From Sarcophilus harrisii (taxonomy: Eukaryota > Chordata > Mammalia > Dasyuromorphia > Dasyuridae): a DNA stretch of 64,000 nucleotides. Within the stretch, counting starts at the first letter, position 1. Each line of letters begins with the position of its first letter. The notes beneath the pieces are model-generated. The model was given only the letters and a program-made list of their open reading frames with translations. It had not been told where the DNA came from and made no database searches. Shown here piece after piece: positions 11,278-21,200 of this stretch. Both the position numbers and the translations under genes were made by a program. The stretch covers positions 213,976,422 through 214,040,421 of the forward strand of contig NC_045427.1 of the NCBI RefSeq assembly GCF_902635505.1. Reading direction: 5' to 3'.

Positions 11278-11860
11278 CCCCTCAGTGGTCGTGCCCCTCC
11301 TCGGCCTTTTTTCCAACTCTGGCTTATTCTCTCAGCTGTGGGAGTCTGTCTCCAGCTGCTGGCCCCTCCTTTTCCCTTATGCTGCAGCCTGCCTAGTTTT
11401 CTTAAAGTTGTTTCTTTCTTCCTTTATTCTGTCCCTCAATCAATCTACCTTGTGACCCCTGGGTGGCCAGTTGATTTTCTCTCTGGGTAGCTGTTTTTCC
11501 CTTTACTTTTCTACTCTTGAGTGCCCAGGCAGATGAAAACTCCTGCCCTCGCCTCTCTCTTGGGATGGTCTTATCTCCTGCTCCCCAAATGGCTGACTGT
11601 TGCCCACAACTTAGGCGCTGCTATTTGCTCCTTTAATCCTCAGGCAGGAGACTAATTTTAACTTGGGGATGAGGGAGACTAGGGGCATTTCAGTGACACA
11701 ATATCTCACATTCCAATTCCCAATTTAGCTTGTGTAAGGCGAGCCACAGCTGTTACCAAACAAGTGACCCTGAGTCACATAGTCTAGGGGCTGGAGGAGG
11801 GGCTAGAGCTTTTGTGGGAATAGGGGACAAACTTGAGCCAGAAAGAGAGATAGGAATACT
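11278..11860 (-). promoter_or_regulatory. TRIM54: TRIM54 5' UTR and putative promoter
   Basis: Sequence immediately upstream of the TRIM54 start on the minus strand. It holds three CAGCTG E-boxes (11,333-11,338, 11,353-11,358, 11,747-11,752) and an AP-1-like TGAGTCA at about 11,772. CAGCTG is the classic MyoD-family site, which fits the muscle expression of the gene, but no transcription start or TATA box can be fixed from sequence alone. Confidence 0.4.
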
Positions 11861-13500
11861 TCAGGCTCTCACACTCTGATTCTAAAAGAGCTCTCATTGG
11901 CTCTTGCTCAGTCATGTTCTAGCTTGGATCTTATCCTAGATATAGAGACTGTGACTCTACAAATATTCTCAGCAACGCCTGACAAGGACAATGGGAATGT
12001 AGATAAATCTTGGACCCATCACAATAACAAGCCAGGATTTTGCCCAAGTTAGTCTGGAATTTGGTACTTAATGAATTAGTGGTACCTAGATTAAAGTTAT
12101 TTCCTCAATGTGGAACTCATTCCGTAGGTGCAGGTTGCAATGCCTTTCACTTAACAGATGTTCAAGAATTGCTGTAACCAAAAAAACTGAATCATCTTGT
12201 GACCAAGGTCATGATGAGTCTCCTGGACCTTAGCTAGGTTAGACCTCAGACATGCATAGAGCATATATATCACCAACCTATACTCAAGACCTTTCTAGCC
12301 TTGATAGCACATGGCACAACTTATGTTCCACTGGCATAGCTATAAAGAACCCAACTTTGCCTCCATTAGACCAGTGAAACATCAGACTTTAGTGAAAGAA
12401 GGGTTGGAGTGCCAACACTTAAAAAGTCCAAATCAAGGCTTGAAATTTATCAGAGTTGATTTTAAAGAGTGTACACTGACCCATGGACCAGGTTCCTCTT
12501 CTTGTGAAATCTTTGAAAGAATTTATCTTATTGTGGAAAGAACAATTTGCCCTCTTCTATCCCTGTGCTGGGCTCTGCATTGGTACTATGGGAAACATAT
12601 AGTCAAGGAAAGTAAATGGTGGTAGGTAGTAGAAATAGCATAATTCCACAAACAAATTGTCAGCTATTATAAAGTTTCCAGATCTTGGGAGACAGTTAAG
12701 AGCTGAGGTGAGTGTAAAGGGGACTTAAGTGCCTGTAACCCATTTTGAGAATAGGAGCAGAAAATCTTTTAAAAATTGACTTTAACCCATTAAGACATAA
12801 CTTTGAGGGTCTGAAACTTCTGCCAAATACCACCAAATTAGTACTTAAACTTGTCAGTCCTGGTACCAGAATTCTAATATTCATTTCCTTCTCCACAGAC
12901 TATTTCCAAGATATGCTCTCCATCCCCAACCCACACACTGGAGACTGCACAAAGTTCCTTTATTCACTGATATATACTCAACTTTCAGGCCTTCCTGCTC
13001 CAAACAGTGCTTGATTTCCTCACTGAGTTAAGGGGAGGTTATATGGACTGGCCCTTGGTAGAACGTTTGAGGAAAGGAACTGACAAAGTTAGAGTGCTTT
13101 GATACAGAAGACATAATAACGGTAAAGTTTTGTGAGAAGTTAGCATCTTCCAGGATGCAATTAACATCTTGTCTGTCTTGGAATAAGTACTTTGGGAAGA
13201 AGACTATGTCTTAAGGACACCACGTGGATAAGGCTGGTGGATATCTGTGCTTGTAGAACCAACCTCTAGAATATTTGAGAAAGTTGGTGACCTCTTCCCC
13301 TTCCTTCCTCCTAATAGTCAAGTCATAGAATAAAGTGCTTCAGATTCTGTGGATACTAGAAGTAGGGGTAAATGGGGCCCACCCCAGGAAAGTAAGCTTA
13401 GGACTATTCATGGGATTCCTCATCCAAAGCAAGAGAGGGAAGGGTTTGTTGATGTAGTAAGTCCAAATACAGGATGGTAGTTTCTGCCCTTAAAGGGAGT
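11860..13500. other. Intergenic DNA between TRIM54 and DNAJC5G, no gene seen
   Basis: Largely repeat-poor. The 104-codon frame at 12,311-12,625 (plus) has no recognisable domain, no splice context and an ordinary composition, so I do not call it. Part of this region may be regulatory for TRIM54. Confidence 0.45.
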
Positions 13501-13509
13501 AGGATAGGG

Positions 13510-13770
13510 AAAGAGGAGAATAAACATTTATATAATGCCTGCTATGTGCTAAACACTATGCTAAGTGGATATATATGTATATACATAGATGTATAATTTG
13601 ATGCTCACAACAATCTTGAGAGGTAAGTGCTATTATTATCACCATTTTATGATTGAGGATCTAAAACAAAAAGAAGTTATGTGATTTGCCCAGGGATACA
13701 TGTAAATGTTTGAGGCCATATTTAAATTCAGGTCTTCATGATAACGCAGTGCTCTTTCAGAGGTAGCATT
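13510..13770 (-). mobile_element. MIR-like SINE, minus strand
   Basis: Reverse-strand MIR order: 'atgctcacaacaatcttgag', 'gctattattatcaccatttt', 'gtgatttgcccagggataca', 'atttaaattcaggtcttcat'. It is preceded by a 'gcctgctatgtgctaaacac' block typical of the longer MIR-like families. Confidence 0.65.
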
Positions 13771-14250
13771 AGCTACCTTTGAGGGAGACATTATCCCAAA
13801 CAGCTTAGGGACACCACCACCACAGACTACCATTAAGGTACGTAGAAACAAGAGACAATTCTTTTGGGGAAAAGGTAGCATTGAAAGTTTTTACAAGGTT
13901 AAGATGGCATGAAATAGTGCTGCTCCCAGCTGCATTCAGGTTTGGGGACAGGTTAGGAAAGCTATGTAGGACTGACACTAAGAAAATGCTGAGGTTTAGA
14001 GTATTCTAGACAGATTTGGTGATACCATGGAGAGTTCTCATAGAGAGAAGGCCAGGATTCAGCAGGGCTTATGGCATTCATGATGCTTACAGAATAGGGA
14101 TTAAGATCAGAACTGGAATCAGGGGTCCCTTCTTCCATGTGTATGGTAGACCAGGCAGAAGATACATTCACAGAGTTAGCACCAGAGACAGAAGAAGCTT
14201 GTACCATATTAAGATGAAACTTCTAAAAGAAAGTATACAGAAAAAACTCT

Positions 14251-14256
14251 TTTATT
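14251..14256 (-). terminator. DNAJC5G: Candidate DNAJC5G polyadenylation signal (AATAAA)
   Basis: AATAAA on the minus strand 83 bases past the proposed DNAJC5G stop codon, giving a 3' UTR of about 100 bases. It supports calling the short acidic exon at 14,339 the terminal one. Confidence 0.5.
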
Positions 14257-14338
14257 ATTTACTTGTAATCAAAATACATTAGTTATATAGTTTTTTCACT
14301 ATTTGCCTTTGCCCCTTTTCTTCTCTTCTCCTTAAATA

Positions 14339-14424
14339 CTATTTTCGTCCAGTTTCTGCATTTTGTGTCTTTTCATTTTCATCCTCTTCTATGTTCAGAC
14401 TGAAGAAAGCATCTTCAGTTTCAT
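14339..14424 (-). CDS. DNAJC5G: DNAJC5G coding exon 4 (terminal, acidic tail)
   Basis: After the acceptor 'ccaaatttcatag' the frame set by exon 3 reads DETEDAFFSLNIEEDENEK and on to a TAG. It is weakly similar to the human acidic tail. The call rests on exact phase match, total length of 189 residues and a downstream AATAAA. A CORE-type SINE begins only about 50 bases upstream of the acceptor, and the polypyrimidine tract is weak. Confidence 0.65.
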
Positions 14425-16948
14425 CTATGAAATTTGGAATACAAACATTTCTTGAAATGAGCTCCAATTGTTGTTTGTCCTTCATTCTGGAAGAGGACCA
14501 TAGCCTCGGGAAGGTGATGCCATGACAAACAAGTGAGTTAGATTTAAATGAGGCTGGGCTGGGCAAAGTCACCGGCCTCATTTTCTCCACCAGAGCCATC
14601 TACATCCAGTGGCAAGATACAGATCAGGCATCTTGGAGTTTTAATGTAATACACTTAACCTAAAACTTAATATCATTACACAGAAGTCCTGATCACCACT
14701 AGATGGCGATGAGGCAGAAATTTAACCATTAACTGATCAAATTAATTTGAAAAATAAAACCTGATCATCTTTTGAGCCAATATTATAAGATAAATCTCCT
14801 AATCCACATTCAACTATGACTTCTTTTAGGCTCATCTCCCAACTCAACAAAGACCCCAGACAGGATAAGTGTCAAACTCAAATTATTAATTAAAGGGTAA
14901 AAATAGCACCAGAACAGACTGCCTCATCCCATCTCGCTGTTCTTTCAGACCATCTTACCATGTGAGGTGCTGCTACTCTTTCTTCCCCCTCTTTCCCCCC
15001 ACCTTTTTCCATGTCCAAGGTTCAATAATCTAATCAACAATACCATCCTGCTTTTGGAAAGGATATGTCATCAGAGTGTCATATACATCAACCCAATATC
15101 CCCTTGGTTCCCCAAACCAAAGTTTCCTTCCCAGGCCACTACTTACATGTGGTTAGAATAGAAACTCCTTTAAGACAGAGATTATCCCACTATTTATATT
15201 GTCTTTCCTATGCTTAGCACAGTGCTTGGTATACAACAGCTTTTTCATTCACTCAACTTAAATGCACCCTGAGAAAGCAGCAGATTGTCTACCTTGATTA
15301 CCCTTCAATCTGATCTAACTGCAGACCTCATTTTCCTAGTTCTAGGAGACCCCCAGGCTCCGATATCCCTCTCATCCCAGACTTTCCTACCTTGACTTCT
15401 GGCCCAGTGCTCACCTTGGCCATTTTCCTTTGGTCTCACCTGTCCTTGGAGATTGTGTCTGCATTTTTGTGTCTGGAGGTTGTGTCTGCAGATCACTGGT
15501 AGATTTAAAACGCTCGTACTCTGGTGGTGCATTCTTCCCACAGCAAAAGCAGCAGCAGCAACAACAAGAAAGAAGTGTACACAAGAGGACCAGGCACTGG
15601 GAGATTAGGGAAAATGGCTTAAGTTCAACAGTTTCTTCCAGTTTTTTTATGCTCTCCAACCCCCAAATTTCCTAGTGATGTGAACCATAACCCAACTCAA
15701 TTCTCAGGAATTGCTAAAAGGAGACAATCCTGCTCCTTTGTTAAAAATCATTAGGTCAGTTTCCTGAATTGTCCAGTTTGCTTAGAATGATGTGAAGCTG
15801 AAACTCTAAATCAGATCACCTTCTGAGACTGTCTTGATTAGCTTATTTTAGACAATTCTGGGACCTGGTCAGCCACCTAGATCTTCCTTGACCCTTCCCT
15901 AACCTCTCAACTCTTCCCTGATTCCTTCTCTTATCCCCTAGATCCCTTTATTTCCCCTTTCTCCCCAGAGACCTTAAAAATCATGTTTCCCCAAAAGTAA
16001 AATTTTCAAATCAAGTGATTTGAGGCCTCTACTTTGCTTAGTTCTGGTTAATCTGAAACAGTGTGTTATTCACATAATAAAATAGCAAACTTTTGTAATC
16101 TATGATGGATGCCTATTACATAAATTCTTTGTGTCGATTGAACTATTATGCTCTCCCAAATCTATTTCAAATGACCACTTTTGGTACCTTTATTACCACT
16201 TTACTAGCACTAACAGCAATAGGACAACAAGCCCAATATATGGGAGTCTCTATTGCCCAAATACTGGAGGGACTTCCAAGGAATGCATACCTTGAACCAC
16301 CACTTGGTCACAATGAAACAGATTTTGACAGTTTCTGCACCATATTGGTTAGCCATATATAGGCCCATGGCACCGTACATATTGTAGATCTGGCGCTGAT
16401 CAGGATCAGCAAGTATCGAATGGGCTGCATTGATCTCTTTGAACCGCTCTTCCGCTTTAGGATCTTCTGGATTCTTGTCTGGGTGGTACTTCAGTGCCAA
16501 TTTCCTACCAGCCATTGCCCATGAGGGAGGGCATAAAGAGGAGCAACAGAGCAAGCCCAAATTGGAGAGGGGAAAGGAAGATGGATGGATTACATGAGAT
16601 AGAGACAGCATGGGGGGAGAAATCTAAACATTCAGAGATGCAGTAACAAGGATAGAGAATGCAGGAAAATTCTTTTCCTTCTTCCACACAGACAAGGGAA
16701 TGCTGCCTTCCCCTGGTCTTAATGGAAGGGTCAGGTAATTTGAAAATAAGGAAGGGGGTGCTGGCCAGTGGGGTTTGTGTTTTAAGGTTTGGGAGTACAA
16801 GAGTCAAGGGCTTTTGGGGGAGCTTAAGTTCGGACCTGTAGGCTTTCTTGATCTCTTCAGGTTTTGCTCCCCGAGGCAGTTCCAGCACTTCATAGAGGGT
16901 TTCTCCACTTTTGGACAGCCGATACTTTTTCCGATGTGCTTGTGCCAT
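14339..16948 (-). CDS. DNAJC5G: DNAJC5G, cysteine-string protein gamma (whole coding span, 4 exons)
   Basis: Exons 16,948-16,836, 16,504-16,291, 15,596-15,440 and 14,424-14,339 join in frame (113+214+157+86 = 570 bases) to 189 residues plus a stop, the length I recall for human DNAJC5G. The order is an N-terminal J domain (about residues 14-80) with the Hsp70-stimulating HPD at 45-47, a linker 'IVTKWWFK', a cysteine string CCCCCCFCC that family members use for palmitoylation and vesicle anchoring, and an acidic tail. DNAJC5 proteins act as Hsc70 co-chaperones on secretory vesicles; the gamma form is known mainly from testis. All introns have GT-AG ends. A good acceptor three bases before the ATG suggests an upstream non-coding exon. 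The neighbouring TRIM54 is on the same strand, as in human. Confidence 0.85.
14465..14640 (+). mobile_element. SINE of the 'gaggaccatgacatcagg' family, plus strand
   Basis: 'ccttcattctggaagaggac', 'gaaggtgatgccatgacaaa', 'gatttaaatgaggctgggct', 'ccagagccatctacatccag'. Other copies lie at 32,885-33,270 (an inverted pair) and 42,725-42,930. It sits in DNAJC5G intron 3, close to the last exon. Confidence 0.75.
14641..15439 (-). other. DNAJC5G: DNAJC5G intron 3, including an L2-like 3' end
   Basis: About 15,160-15,260 reads 'tcctttaagacagagattat' and 'cttagcacagtgcttggtat', the ending of an L2-type element in plus orientation. The rest is unassigned intron sequence. Confidence 0.55.
15440..15596 (-). 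CDS. DNAJC5G: DNAJC5G coding exon 3 (cysteine string)
   Basis: Starts after a 'ccctaatctcccag' acceptor and ends at ACAG|GTGAGA. It encodes CLVLLCTLLSCCCCCCFCCG followed by a hydrophilic Gln/Thr/Pro-rich linker. The hydrophobic stretch plus the string of cysteines is the membrane-anchoring signature of the DNAJC5 family. The string is shorter than in DNAJC5. Confidence 0.9.
16291..16504 (-). CDS. DNAJC5G: DNAJC5G coding exon 2 (J domain core)
   Basis: Acceptor 'ctggtag|G' and donor AAG|GTATGC. Encodes KLALKYHPDKNP, then 'FKEINAAHSILADPDQRQIY' and the DNAJC5-type segment that precedes the cysteine string. The HPD catalytic tripeptide is intact. Confidence 0.93.
16836..16948 (-). CDS. DNAJC5G: DNAJC5G coding exon 1 (start codon exon)
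   Basis: ATG at 16,948-16,946, then MAQAHRKKYRLSKSGETLYE, continuing VLELPRGAKPEEIKKAY to a CAG|GTCCGA donor in phase 2. 'RLSKSGETLYEVLEL' is the DNAJC5 family opening. The Ser in this RLS motif lies where DNAJC5 carries its PKA/Akt phosphosite. An acceptor-like 'ctctctgaacccag' ends 3 bases before the ATG, so a separate 5' UTR exon is likely. Confidence 0.92.
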
Positions 16949-16949
16949 T

Positions 16950-17580
16950 CTCTGGGTTCAGAGAGCAAGGAAGTAGATGTGAGAATTTTACACAGGAATT
17001 GAAACCATGGGGAAACAAAACTTGCCTGCACATTCAGCAGGCAGACTACTAAGCTTTCCAATGGTTACAGTGAAGCACTTTTCTACAGGAGCTAATGCTG
17101 CATAGATAAATCTCTTTGACACTAAGGAACTCAAGGAAGTGCAGGAAGAGGTAAAGTTTAAAATGCTATGAAATGGCTTTGACCTGGATCAAGAGTAACG
17201 ATCTGCATTGTTGTGTGATAAATTAGGGCTCATTTAAATATTTTGCTGTCTAGAATTCTTACTAAATTAGATAAAGCCTCTAGGATTTCATTACTCATCT
17301 AATGGTCTTGACTAGTGAACCAGCCATATGAATAAAATAGGTTAGAAGTGGATTAGATCTTTGATTACCCTGGAAATATAATGCAGACCCAAACCCTAAG
17401 CTAAGGATAATAAACCATGTCTCCCTAGTGTTTGAGGTCAAAGGGAATTGCTCGCCACTATTCACCTTTAGTGATTCATTCTGGGCATCTCTATCCCAGA
17501 GGAACTCTCACCTACAAAGCTAGCTCAATTATTGGAGATATAGCTGACAGTAAAGCGCAAAGGGGAAGTTATTGAAATTA
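16950..17580. other. Region upstream of DNAJC5G, no gene seen
   Basis: Should contain DNAJC5G 5' UTR or intron sequence. No CpG island or recognisable repeat is present. The first exon and promoter of DNAJC5G cannot be placed from sequence; they may lie as far right as the CpG-rich zone at 25-26 kb. Confidence 0.35.
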
Positions 17581-17979
17581 GGATAAGAGCAAGATTTATC
17601 AAAGGTGGGAAGAAAATAGTTCTAGGAGCAGGAAGAACTATAAGCTTTGGAAAACTGAGGAAATAGAGGCAAAATATATTGAGTCAGTATTGGATAAAAG
17701 AACTAAAATGGAAGTTGTGAGGTTACCTTGGATTAGAATTGAAGGAAACAAATTGGAGCTAGGAGGAAAGAGAACTGAAGATACCTTGAATCAGTATTGG
17801 AAGAAAGTCTGGACATGGGGCCTAGACACTTTAATTAGGGGTTAGGAGAGCTAATACAGTACAGTACTTAGTACCAGAGCACTAGAGTACCAGTATCATA
17901 TAGTACTCAGTATTAGAGGTAGTACAGTACTCAGAGGCAGGAGGAATAGAGGTGAGGGAAAACACCCTGGGTCTGTGTT

Positions 17980-18033
<54 letters not shown>

Positions 18034-18200
18034 GAGATGGAGGTAAAGGGGATTGAGAATTTGGGGTATTGACTTGAATGGGGGATGGCAGGCTGCTGAA
18101 AGTCACTTTGGGTTTGTGTGGAAAAGACTGAAGTTACCTTGTGTCAGTGTTAGTGTACATAGGAGAGGTGATGAAAGGGGAACTGGAATCTAGGGTGGGC
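17580..18200. repeat. Degenerate AT-richer tandem repeat leading into the 18-25 kb array
   Basis: Recurring blocks such as 'ttaccttggattagaattg', 'taccttgaatcagtattgg' and 'ttaccttgtgtcagtgttag' (about 17.72, 17.78 and 18.14 kb), plus a run of 'agtactcagtat'-type units at 17,850-17,935. The spacing is irregular. This looks like the older or differently evolved left margin of the large array. Confidence 0.55.
17980..18031. repeat. A15 run followed by (TA)n microsatellite
   Basis: An A run (17,980-17,994) directly followed by about 18 TA units up to 18,031. Confidence 0.95.
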
Positions 18201-21200
18201 AGATGGCTTTGCACAGGTAGAGAGGAAAGAGCAGAAAGAGGGACCGGAAGGCTACACAACTAGGGTCAGTTAGAGAAGGGTCAGAGGTCAGGACTGACAC
18301 CAAGGGAACCCGGGTCTGACAGGCAGGAGCTGCTCATGCAGAGCAGGAGCTGAATCCCGGGGCCCGGCTTAGGCAGGCAGAGAAGGGGCAGTATTTTCAG
18401 AGCCACTTAGCCGAGTGGTGCTCAGGACTGTTCAGAGCAGACAAGGGGTGAAGAACTGTCTGGACTTGAATTAGTAGGAATGGCCAGACCAGGTGGGAGG
18501 CTTGGGGTGGGGAAAAGGTCAGGGCTCTCCGGCACAGACGGCCCGGGAGAGGTGGGCTCCCTAGGATGCAGAGGGGTGGGATCTGGCGCCAGAGGAAGAT
18601 TGGGACCCACCATGGAGCAGTTAGGGGCTCTAGCAGTGCGGTCTGGGGCAGGCAGGGGCTCTGAGGGCGATTATTGAGGCACTGGGGAGAATAGTCTTGG
18701 GATGGATCCTGGGAGAAGACTGAAGCTGGCATTCTAGGGGTGGTCACTAGGTGCAGGCCCTGAGATAGGCAGGCCCCTGGGACAGGGACAGGCATTGACG
18801 AGAGCAGTCTCTGGGGGATTAGGACCAGGCTTTGGACCGGGCAGTAGCTCTATTTAGGGATAGGTTTGGGGGACATACTCTAGGGAAGTCAGGTTCTCTG
18901 CAGGTAAGTACTGGGGGTGAGCCCTGAAGTAAGCAGGACCTTTGGGATAGGAAGGAGGAGAAAAGCATGGGTTTAGAGGCTTGGCACTAAAGAACGGCTT
19001 TTAGGGAGGTAGAAGCAATTGGGAGGGTGAACGATGGAACAAGCAGGGGCTCTAAGGGTGTGCCCTGAGGCAGGCAGGAGTTGGGGGCAGGGGGAGGGCA
19101 TAGGCCCAAGGCACAAAGGGGTGGGATGGGCAATGAGACCATGCTCGTGGGGGTTAGCTCTGCGGGTGGGCACTGGGTAAGGTAGAGGCACTGAGTGGGT
19201 GCTGAGACATAAAAGATATTTGAGGTGAGTACCGGGAAAGGTAGGAACACTGAGGAACACATGGGCACTAGAAGTTCTAGGACCAGCCTAATCAGGAAAG
19301 CGTCCCTGGGAGTGGATCATGGAATCATGCTCGAGAGTGGGCAGGAGTTCTAGTGGTGGGCCCCGTTTGGACCCTGGGACATGCCAGGCACTTGGATCAT
19401 GTTCTAGGGCAATCCTGGATTCTGGAAGTATGCACTGGGGGTCAGTCCCTAGCATAAGGAGCAGCACTGGGGGCAGGTTCACACGTAGCTCTGAGGGGCA
19501 GAAAGGGAGAGTAGGCAAGGGATCAGACCAAGTCTTGGACTAAAGAAAAAACCTAGGAGTGGGTAGTGCGGACAACATGGAGGGTCGTGGTGAATGGGCC
19601 CTAAGGTCACAGCGCTAGGACTGGCAAACACTGACATCAGATTTGGAGACAGAGAGGGGTCTGCTAGTGGGTACCTAGGGCAGGATCTAGGATTGCTGAG
19701 GACAATGAAGGGCAAGTAGGGTCATTGGGGGATGGGCTTTAGGGAAGGCCACAGCACCAAGGCCTGGTTTTGATATAGACGGGCACAGAGGATGAATGCT
19801 GGGAAATTTAGGGGCTCTGGAACAAGGACCCTGGTGGTAAACACTGAGAGCAGGCTTTTGGGATGAGCTCTGGGGGGTAATCATTAGGGTATGCAGGGGA
19901 ACAAGAATGGGCACTGGACAGGCAAGGATCCTGGCGTAGACAATAGCACTAGGAACAAGGGCACTGAGCCTGGGATTTAGGGGGTCAAGGTCCAGTAGTG
20001 GGCACTAGGTTGAGGCAAAGACAATAAAGTCATGCTCTAGAGCAGGCAAGGACTCTGAATGTGTGCACTGGGACCAGGCATTGGGAGCAGACCTCTGGGG
20101 AAAGCAGGAGAGCTGAGAAAGGCAGAGGCTTTAGTGGGTCGTCACTGGGATCACCTTCTAGGGTAAGCAGTGGCTCTAGGGTGGACACCGGGAGGTTGGG
20201 TTTGAGAACAGCAGGGGATATAAAGGTGGGTACCATGGATGGGGTCTGCAGCAGGCTCCGAGGCAGAACACTGGGTTCTGGTTCTGTGGCAGAGGTTCCA
20301 ATAGTCGTCAGCAGGATCAGGCTCTGCAATAGGCAGAATAACCAGAATAACTAAAGGCTCTGGGAAATTGTCTCTGGGACTAGATTGTGTTGAATGGGGC
20401 TTCTAGGGATGGGTACTGGAGGTGAACTCTAGGGCAGGCAGATCCTCTGGAAATATGCACTGGGGTCAGGCTCTGCGACATTCAGGGACACTTGGGCAGA
20501 CTCTGGGAGACCTCTGGGGTTAGGGTGCACTGCTGCAGACTGCTGGGAGACCTCTGGGGTTAGGCTGCACTGGGGACAGACCTCTTGAACAGGCAGAATG
20601 CTTACTCCCAGGTTTGGGGCAGGCAGATACTCAGCAGTAATCACTGAGATCAGACTCTGGGGATAGGAAGGGGCTCTAGAGATTGACCCTGGAGAGGTCA
20701 TGGGAACTGAGAAACTGAGGCATTAGGGATGATCAGTGGGACTAAGTTCTAGGGTAGAGAGGTTCCAAAGGGAGGGAACTGTAAATAGGGTCTTGGACCA
20801 AGCTCTGAGGTAGCACTGGGGGTGGGCACGGAGGCCAGGTTGTGCCATGGGAAGGGCCTCTGGAAGTAGCATTGGGACAAACCTGTGAAGCAGTGACTCT
20901 GAGGTTATGAGAGGAGGATCTCTGGGCAGGCAAGGCCTCTAGACACACAATCCCTGGAGATGGTCACTGGGGCAGGTAGGGTTTGGGGCAAAGTTACTGG
21001 AACCAGATTGTGGGTTGAGGAGTCCCAGAGAGAGGAGCTGGAGGTGAGCTCTGACACATCCAGTCTCTGTGGAAGGCAAGTGGTCTGGGCCCAGGCTCTG
21101 GGGCAGACAGTCTCAGTGGGTGGTCACTGGGATCAATCTCTGGAGAAGGCAGGTCCACTGGAGATGGGCCCCAAGACCAGGCTCTGTGATAGAGAGGCAT

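Noticed and set aside
12311-12625. 104-codon frame between TRIM54 and DNAJC5G
   Set aside because: No recognisable domain, no splice signals tied to a neighbour, and a length expected by chance in 64 kb.
16102-16362. 86-codon membrane-like frame overlapping DNAJC5G exon 2 on the plus strand
   Set aside because: It is a shadow of intron 2 and the antisense of exon 2.
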